Of a stretch of 11,009 bases of DNA, positions 6,021 to 11,009 are shown one piece after another. The DNA is from Flavobacteriaceae bacterium. Its GTDB lineage: Bacteria; Bacteroidota; Bacteroidia; Flavobacteriales; Flavobacteriaceae. Location of the stretch: positions 13,021 through 24,029 of the forward strand of contig PAYI01000046.1 of assembly GCA_002714815.1 (NCBI GenBank), in the 5' to 3' direction. The translations under genes and the position numbers were made by a program. Every line of letters begins with the position of its first letter. Within the stretch, counting starts at the first letter, position 1. The notes under the pieces are model-generated. The model made no database searches, was not told where the DNA came from, and worked only from the letters and a program-made list of their open reading frames with translations.

Positions 6021-6372
6021 GACAAGTATTAAAGATCATCACGATGCTTCAAGAGACCAATATATTAGTCATAAATTATATTTGGAAAGACGAGCTGGCA
6101 ACAGATATTATAATTTAGGATATATGATGTATAAAGGAATTGTTAGTAATCCACCAACAATAGCTCTTACAGCAGCTAATTTACAAAATGCTTTAATGAA
6201 TTTTGATATAGCTTTGCTTTTCAATCAAAACGATGTTGACGCAAAAGCTAGAAAAAATGATTTATGTGATAAATATGGACCAAATGGAACAAATGGTAAC
6301 ACTATAACACAACAAGTTATAGATGCGGCAAGAAATGAAGCAAAAAAAATTTATAGAAATTGTAAATGTTAA
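6019..6372 (+). CDS. Small helical protein, TPR-like, unknown function
   Basis: A 117-residue protein predicted to be mostly alpha-helical. Residues about 20-40 (YLERRAGNRYYNLGYMMYKG) and 52-84, with ALMNFDIALLFNQNDVDAKA, have the small/large residue spacing of a tetratricopeptide-like helix pair, but one pair is too little to call the fold. A Gly/Asn-rich turn (87-94) precedes a last basic helix ending in CKC (C115, C117); a third cysteine is C83. No membrane helix or signal peptide. It sits between a virion-type gene and the fibre gene and shares the TATATAA start context, so it may be a late assembly factor; no function can be assigned. Confidence 0.72.
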   Translation: MTSIKDHHDASRDQYISHKLYLERRAGNRYYNLGYMMYKGIVSNPPTIALTAANLQNALMNFDIALLFNQNDVDAKARKNDLCDKYGPNGTNGNTITQQVIDAARNEAKKIYRNCKC

Positions 6373-6406
6373 ATTATTTAATTTAGTAGGTATTGAATTA
6401 AATAAT
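6373..6406 (+). terminator. 15-bp hairpin right after the stop codon
   Basis: An outer perfect 11-bp stem, attatttaatt (6373-6383) with aattaaataat (6396-6406), extends inward by four more pairs, two of them G-U in RNA, to a 4-base loop (6388-6391). It starts on the base after the TAA stop and ends 25 bases before the fibre gene ATG, so it probably defines the 3' end of the upstream mRNA. Confidence 0.68.
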
Positions 6407-6423
6407 CATTTTTATAATTATAT

Positions 6424-6430
6424 TATATAA
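6424..6430 (+). promoter_or_regulatory. TATATAA element before the fibre gene
   Basis: TATATAA is separated from the ATG at 6432 by a single G, the same arrangement as at 1744-1750 and 6012-6018. A start-proximal late-type promoter is inferred. Confidence 0.45.
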
Positions 6431-6431
6431 G

Positions 6432-9400
6432 ATGTCATATTCTAGTTATGGAAGTTATATAGGAGCAAGACGAGCATATAGAACATCAGCTGCTTGTGTA
6501 GCAGAAGGACCACCAGGACCTACAGGTCCTCAAGGACTAAGTATGCCTGGATTTACTGGTCCTACTGGCCCAATTGGACCTCCAGGAGGACCCCAAGGAG
6601 CCGCAGGAACAGCAGGAGCAACGGGATCTGGAGCAGATATATCAGGGGAATATGAATTTGTTTTTGCTGGACCAACTGGATTAGAAAGAGCTTCTTATGA
6701 CCCAGGTGACCCCCAAAGAGCAGGTATTTTTTATGGAACTGGTGATAGATATCAAACTGCTAGTAATCCCCAAGAAGAATTATTTATGGAAGTTCACGGT
6801 GTAGCGGGGGCAACTTCTCAAGGGGGTATTTTATTTAATTTAACAACTCCAGGTAGATGGGCAAATATAACTACTCCAACGCCTTCTGAAAAAAATATTT
6901 TATTACGAGCAAATAAAGTAAGATTAGAAGAACAATTTCCACCAGGTCCTGGCCCCGCTCGTTCCCCGTTATTTCCAGAAATTGTTATAGATTCTTCTAG
7001 TAGTATGTTTGGAGTTCAAATAGGTACTAATAGAATTTTAAGTCAAGGAAGTGATATAAGTGGAAATGAACCGGGAGCAGCAGGTTCATTAACTATTTCA
7101 CAAGCTAGATCTGGAAATATAGGAACTGTTAATAACAACTTTCTCGCCTCACAACCCAACGCACCAGCCGATACAAAATTTGGAAAAATGCGAGATAATT
7201 TAAGATTAGAAAGTAGGACTGAAATAGCATGGACTGACGAGACGATGGGTCCAAAAGTAGGAATTAGTTTCAATGCTGAAAATTACCGTCCACCTGGTCG
7301 TGGAGGGGCGCCACCTTCAGGCGTTGATATTGTAGGACAAGGTGGTATAATTTTAGAAAGCGGACCTTGGGGAACAGAATATCCCGGCAATTCCAATGTT
7401 GGTGATATCTCTTATAATTTGAATTTTTATATTCAAACTGGAGGTGTGGGTGGAACAGCATTAGATGATACATCATTGCCTATTATGCAATTATCTAACG
7501 ATCCTGAAATTTTTGTTAATGCCCCTGTCACTTGGCAAAAACAAGTTGGAAGTAGTTTAGAATTAGTGGACCCATCTGGACAAAGAGGTCCTGCTGCTTT
7601 ACAGTTAGGTAGTGTTCCTACTGGACCAGAAGGATTGTGGAGAGCGGCTGCCTTAGAAAATGTTGTAGATAATAGTATTTTAGTTTATGAAGAAGGACCT
7701 ACTGGAAGATGGGTCAATAAACCACTTGTAAGTGCTGCTTTATTTGGTCCAACTGGTGCTACTGGAGCACAAGGAGCTACTGGATTTACTGGTATGACTG
7801 GAGCACAAGGAGCAACTGGATTTACTGGTATGACTGGATTTACAGGTATGACAGGTGCTCAAGGAGCTACTGGATTTACTGGTATGACTGGTATTGATGG
7901 AGTAGATGGAGCAAATAGTAGAAGATTTATACTCGGATCTACTACACCAGGTATCAATAACGGAGAAATTTGTCCTCAAATAGCAGGCGGTGCTAGTCCA
8001 GGAGGTCCAGCATCAGATCAACTAATTTTTAATGGTAGTCCTGGTGGTGGTACTCCTATTGAAGATATGTTTGGCAATAATGTAACAACTTGGATACAGG
8101 CAATGCAAACTCATATAAATAATGGAGGAAATGTTATAGCTATGTTATCAGTGTTAGATGACCCTACATTTTTTGAAATATGGAATATATCAGTTGTAAA
8201 TAGTGTGACAAATTACACTACCACTTCTATTTCACCTATTGGAATTGTTTGGAATTGGGGAGGTTCAGGAGGATCACCCGGTCCATCGACAGGTACAGTA
8301 GTTGTATTTTCTTGGGTTCCTAGCGGTACTATTGGGGCTACAGGTGTGACTGGATTTACAGGTATGACAGGATTAACTGGTATGACAGGAGCTCAAGGAG
8401 CAACTGGATTTACAGGTATGACAGGATTAACTGGTATGACAGGAGCTCAAGGAGCAACTGGATTTACAGGTATGACCGGGGCTCAAGGAGCTACTGGATT
8501 TACAGGTATGACGGGGGCTCAAGGAGCAACTGGATTTACAGGTATGACGGGGGCTCAAGGAGCAACTGGTTTTACTGGTATGACGGGGGCTCAAGGAGCA
8601 ACTGGTTTTACTGGTATGACAGGATTTACTGGTATGACAGGTATGACAGGAGCACAAGGAGCAACAGGACCTGCTGGAATACAGTTTTCAAAAACATATG
8701 TATGGGATGTTTATAAACCAGGTGGAGATGGCGCAGCTGAAATTCGAGCAGATGGACAAATATCACTTAATTCTATTGGTGCTTGGGTTGGAAATATTGA
8801 TGATATTGAAAATACAATTTTAGGACCTAGAGAACCAATTTATCCAACAACTGCTCCAAGCGCTTATAGTGCTCCGCCATATAATAATTGGTTTTTCCCA
8901 GAAATAAATAATACGCGATATTTTGTTAAAGTATCACAATATGAAGCATTTTATAATAATGCCCCGTATGGAACATATAGTATGTATAAAGGCCCTTTTT
9001 CTATTCTTGCTAGAGAAACAGCAAGACCAAATGTTACTCCTGGTGTCCAATATGAAAATACAATATTTGAATTAAATCCCAGTACACTAGCATCACAAAT
9101 AACAGGAACAGTTGATTGGACTGGAGCAGTAACTGCAGATCCTAGTGGAGTTCCTACAGTTGACCCTTGTTATAGATTAACTCAATGTTACTATGTTGGT
9201 TGTAAATATGACGGGGTGCCATATACGCATGAACAAGCTAGATGGAGTTTTATGACTGATTGCTCAGCTGGAACAATAGTAGGTGGTTCTTCAGCTCACA
9301 TTTTCACTAATCCAATTAATTGGCCATTGGTTGGACCTAATAGAGGATTTTTATTATCAGAATTTCAAAATGAGTTGGAATTAGGAGTTCCATTTTATGT

Positions 9401-10133
9401 AGATGTAAATTTTGTTTTTGAAATAAGAGGAACTCAAGCAGAATTAGCTATTCAAGATGATGTAGCCTTATATGGTCAAATTAATTATCATCGGGCTGGA
9501 GGAAAAACGGATGATACTCCTTATATAAATTGGGAAGAATCCTCACCTCTTACAATGAATCCACCAACCAGAGGGACGACCACACCATATGGAGTTGATC
9601 GTGGTGGTGCTCCTATTAATATTATGTATAATAATTGGCCGGGTGACACTTCTGGAAATCCCCTTTTAAGAGAACAGCATTCTGGTGATTTATTATTTAA
9701 ACTTTCTAATCAAGAACCCTTTTCTCAATCAGTATTATCGTCAGGGTCAACGCCTGATTTATCAGGTAGTGTTTATTCCTATCCTATTTGTTGGAGATGT
9801 AAATGTATATTGCCACAACCTTCTACTATGACTGGAATTAATTGGTCAGCGGGTGGGGTTGGCGGAGGAGCTGTTGGAGATGCTGAATTTCAACCAACTG
9901 TAAATTCTAAAATTTATGTAGCTTTAACATTATTTAATACTCAATCAGAATTTGCTTTAAATGTAAGATCTTTTAATTATAATGTTATTTTTGAAGATAC
10001 CGATCCTACCGAACAACCAATACTTGTAGGAATACCTCCAGGAGGATATGGGACTCTTGCAAGATATGGTTATAGACAATGGAAGTCTGGAAGAGGATTT
10101 AAACCAAATATCAAAATAACACCTATTTTATAA
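6432..10133 (+). CDS. Collagen-like virion surface fibre protein
   Basis: A 1233-residue protein with three Gly-X-Y segments: about 26-67 (Pro-rich, two interruptions), 439-495 (19 triplets) and 632-751 (40 triplets). Between them lie non-collagen domains at about 68-438 and 496-631, and a large C-terminal domain, 752-1233. Segments two and three are dominated by GAQ, GAT, GFT and GMT, with Thr in most Y positions and almost no Pro. The domains are rich in Gly, Pro, Asn and aromatic residues with alternating beta-type patterns, as in trimeric viral or phage fibres; NSILVYEEGPTGRWVNKPL near 415-433 is fibre-like. The C-terminal domain has C913, C919, C924 and a CWRCKC cluster (C1120, C1123, C1125). 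No signal peptide is seen, as usual for virion proteins assembled in the cytoplasm. Mimivirus collagen-like proteins are known fibre components, hydroxylated and glycosylated; the same is inferred here. Confidence 0.9.
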   Translation: MSYSSYGSYIGARRAYRTSAACVAEGPPGPTGPQGLSMPGFTGPTGPIGPPGGPQGAAGTAGATGSGADISGEYEFVFAGPTGLERASYDPGDPQRAGIFYGTGDRYQTASNPQEELFMEVHGVAGATSQGGILFNLTTPGRWANITTPTPSEKNILLRANKVRLEEQFPPGPGPARSPLFPEIVIDSSSSMFGVQIGTNRILSQGSDISGNEPGAAGSLTISQARSGNIGTVNNNFLASQPNAPADTKFGKMRDNLRLESRTEIAWTDETMGPKVGISFNAENYRPPGRGGAPPSGVDIVGQGGIILESGPWGTEYPGNSNVGDISYNLNFYIQTGGVGGTALDDTSLPIMQLSNDPEIFVNAPVTWQKQVGSSLELVDPSGQRGPAALQLGSVPTGPEGLWRAAALENVVDNSILVYEEGPTGRWVNKPLVSAALFGPTGATGAQGATGFTGMTGAQGATGFTGMTGFTGMTGAQGATGFTGMTGIDGVDGANSRRFILGSTTPGINNGEICPQIAGGASPGGPASDQLIFNGSPGGGTPIEDMFGNNVTTWIQAMQTHINNGGNVIAMLSVLDDPTFFEIWNISVVNSVTNYTTTSISPIGIVWNWGGSGGSPGPSTGTVVVFSWVPSGTIGATGVTGFTGMTGLTGMTGAQGATGFTGMTGLTGMTGAQGATGFTGMTGAQGATGFTGMTGAQGATGFTGMTGAQGATGFTGMTGAQGATGFTGMTGFTGMTGMTGAQGATGPAGIQFSKTYVWDVYKPGGDGAAEIRADGQISLNSIGAWVGNIDDIENTILGPREPIYPTTAPSAYSAPPYNNWFFPEINNTRYFVKVSQYEAFYNNAPYGTYSMYKGPFSILARETARPNVTPGVQYENTIFELNPSTLASQITGTVDWTGAVTADPSGVPTVDPCYRLTQCYYVGCKYDGVPYTHEQARWSFMTDCSAGTIVGGSSAHIFTNPINWPLVGPNRGFLLSEFQNELELGVPFYVDVNFVFEIRGTQAELAIQDDVALYGQINYHRAGGKTDDTPYINWEESSPLTMNPPTRGTTTPYGVDRGGAPINIMYNNWPGDTSGNPLLREQHSGDLLFKLSNQEPFSQSVLSSGSTPDLSGSVYSYPICWRCKCILPQPSTMTGINWSAGGVGGGAVGDAEFQPTVNSKIYVALTLFNTQSEFALNVRSFNYNVIFEDTDPTEQPILVGIPPGGYGTLARYGYRQWKSGRGFKPNIKITPIL
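6507..6632 (+). repeat. Collagen segment 1 (Pro-rich Gly-X-Y)
   Basis: Codes for residues about 26-67, with GPP, GPT, GPQ and GPI triplets. An inserted MP after GLS and the four-residue GGPQ break the register. Its Pro content sets it apart from the later Thr-rich arrays; it could be the stable nucleus of the triple helix. Confidence 0.8.
7746..7916 (+). repeat. Collagen segment 2, 36-bp units
   Basis: Nineteen uninterrupted Gly-X-Y triplets (residues 439-495). Three copies of a 36-bp unit coding GAQGATGFTGMT lie at 7764-7799, 7800-7835 and 7854-7889, with an extra GFTGMT between the second and third. The end reads GID GVD GAN before a globular domain. Confidence 0.92.
8325..8684 (+). repeat. 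Collagen segment 3, 54-bp duplication plus 36-bp array
   Basis: Forty uninterrupted Gly-X-Y triplets (residues 632-751). At the DNA level, 8352-8405 and 8406-8459 are identical 54-bp tandem copies. They are followed by four 36-bp units at 8460-8495, 8496-8531, 8532-8567 and 8568-8603; the second and third are identical and the fourth differs by two synonymous third-base changes. This points to recent expansion in whole triplets, with the reading frame kept. Confidence 0.93.
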
Positions 10134-10142
10134 ATTCGGAAA

Positions 10143-10180
10143 TATATAATATAAATTTTAATGAATATATATATTATATA
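10143..10180 (+). terminator. 11-bp AT hairpin after the fibre gene
   Basis: Arms tatataatata (10143-10153) and tatattatata (10170-10180) pair perfectly around a 16-base loop. The second arm abuts the next ATG. The arms are nearly alternating AT, so chance pairing is easier than for the other hairpins, and the loop is longer. Confidence 0.45.
10175..10180 (+). promoter_or_regulatory. TATATA directly before the last ATG
   Basis: TATATA abuts the ATG at 10181 and lies inside the hairpin arm, the same combination as at 6012-6018. This supports 10181 as the true start of the last gene. Confidence 0.4.
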
Positions 10181-11009
10181 ATGCCAGTAATTCTAGATAT
10201 TTCTTTTGGAAGTGTTATTGGACAACCAGGAAATTTAACACAATTGAATAGTATATTTAATAATGCCAATAAACTTTCTTTTTATGAACAAAAAAAAGGA
10301 GTTAATTTTGTTTCGGTTAGACGTAATGCTAAAATGCAATTAGAAGATTTACCAATATTTAATAAAGGAAGAGGAATGGGACCTATTCCAGGTACAGGTT
10401 ACGGACCAACTGGTGGTAGGTTCAATAATTTTACAGACTCTTCAGCAAATATAACAATGTATGTTCAGGATACAACTTTAGTAGAAAGATTAAGGATGTA
10501 TCAACCACCTGTTGATACAACAAGTAGAAAACTTTTATGTTTAGTTCCTGGTGCAACAGGAGGTGGCAATGAAACCAGATATGATATTAAATGGATCGAT
10601 TCAAGAAATTTAGATGTTTCTGGGGCAACAGGTCCTGTTAGAAATCAAAAAACAACTAGTTTTGGGTTAAGATATACATATGATACAAATACCCAGTTTG
10701 GCGCAAAATGGAAAATAAGATTTAATAATGATGATTTAATATTAGCAGACAAATTTTGGATCGGTACACAAGATGATGATGATCCACACAACGATGTTAC
10801 TGCTTTTTTATCAACTTGGAATAGTTATGGTATTCTTGGTAATAGAGGTCTTGTATGGATTGTTCAAGAAGATGATTATTCTAATGGAGTAGTTTTTAGA
10901 ATTATAGATAATATAGTAATCCCAGGTAATCCTCCTCCTCTATATAGATATTTTGAAATAGATAATTTAACTGTATTAGGAAATGGATTGATTCCAGATC
11001 ATAAACATA
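10181..11009 (+). CDS. Unrecognised Gly/Asn-rich protein, 3' truncated
   Basis: A frame beginning with ATG at 10181 stays open to the window end (276 codons plus one base), so the protein continues beyond it. It begins MPVILDISFGSVIGQPGNL and contains Gly/Pro-rich turns (GRGMGPIPGTGYGPTGGRFNN at about residues 63-83), short collagen-like words (GATGG, GATGP) and alternating beta-type strands with many Asn, Asp and aromatic residues (for example SFGLRYTYDTN and KWKIRFNNDDL). No signal peptide, membrane segment or named domain is seen. Composition and codon style match the non-collagen domains of the preceding fibre protein, which is 47 bases upstream on the same strand, so it may be another surface or fibre protein, perhaps with collagen repeats downstream (inference). 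A TATATA word abutting the ATG supports the start. Confidence 0.8.
   Translation, partial: MPVILDISFGSVIGQPGNLTQLNSIFNNANKLSFYEQKKGVNFVSVRRNAKMQLEDLPIFNKGRGMGPIPGTGYGPTGGRFNNFTDSSANITMYVQDTTLVERLRMYQPPVDTTSRKLLCLVPGATGGGNETRYDIKWIDSRNLDVSGATGPVRNQKTTSFGLRYTYDTNTQFGAKWKIRFNNDDLILADKFWIGTQDDDDPHNDVTAFLSTWNSYGILGNRGLVWIVQEDDYSNGVVFRIIDNIVIPGNPPPLYRYFEIDNLTVLGNGLIPDHKH

Noticed and set aside
7043..7476. Two - strand open frames inside the fibre gene
   Set aside because: Complement of an unbroken coding frame, with no recognisable protein pattern and no start context like the other genes.
7740..8657. Ser/Cys/His/Thr-repeat open frames on the - strand
   Set aside because: They are the antisense of the collagen repeats; periodicity keeps stops out of the complementary frame, giving an artificial repeat protein.
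7746..8684. Regular 36-bp repeats as a CRISPR array
   Set aside because: There are no unique spacers; the units are contiguous, in frame and code for Gly-X-Y triplets.
8325..8684. Higher G content of the array as a sign of horizontal transfer
   Set aside because: Gly codons in every third position force G-rich DNA, so composition follows from the protein and is not evidence of foreign origin.
10161..10181. ATG at 10161 as the start of the last gene
   Set aside because: That frame reaches a TAA after six codons; the ATG at 10181 opens a frame of at least 276 codons.

Overview
The window looks like part of the genome of a nucleocytoplasmic large DNA virus (Nucleocytoviricota), most likely of the mimivirus order (Imitervirales), perhaps one of the algal-infecting relatives. 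The grounds are: a single fused Rpb3-Rpb11 RNA polymerase subunit with the mimivirus early-promoter octamer AAAATTGA on its strand; strongly AT-rich, intron-free genes separated by only 13-86 bases (about 96% coding); near-perfect AT hairpins straight after several stop codons, like mimivirus 3'-end signals; and a large collagen-like protein. Placement below order level is not possible by eye.

Layout. Positions 2-451 (+) hold the C-terminal half of a SAICAR synthetase (PurC), cut by the window edge. It converges on the Rpb3/Rpb11 gene (501-1664, -), with one 12-bp hairpin in the 49-base gap. An 86-base divergent promoter region (1665-1750) follows. From 1751 to the end all genes lie on the + strand, 13-59 bases apart: a thioredoxin-fold protein (1751-2323); two neighbouring genes that may be distant paralogues (2372-2749 and 2785-3936), the second with a polyQ/polyK tail; a two-helix membrane protein of a type widespread in NCLDVs (3962-4603); a Cys-rich protein, a small helical protein, a small Gly/Pro-rich protein and a helical TPR-like protein (4644-6372); a 1233-residue collagen-like fibre protein with three Gly-X-Y segments (6432-10133); and the start of an unrecognised Gly/Asn-rich protein (10181 to the window end).

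How they may work together. The purine enzyme and polymerase subunit are replication/transcription-phase functions. The + strand block reads like a late virion-morphogenesis module: a redox protein next to Cys-rich small proteins, a membrane protein, and a surface fibre. Almost every start codon in this block is preceded within about 0-10 bases by a TATATA/ATATACA-like element, which suggests a shared late-type promoter with very short leaders. Several genes end in 11-15 bp hairpins. That timing and the module's role are inferred from composition and context, not shown directly.

No tRNA, rRNA, CRISPR array, insertion sequence or gene-free stretch over 300 bases was seen. The clearest unusual signals are the punctuation system (hairpin plus start-proximal TATATA, in one case overlapping the next start codon) and the recently expanded 54-bp/36-bp repeats in the fibre gene.
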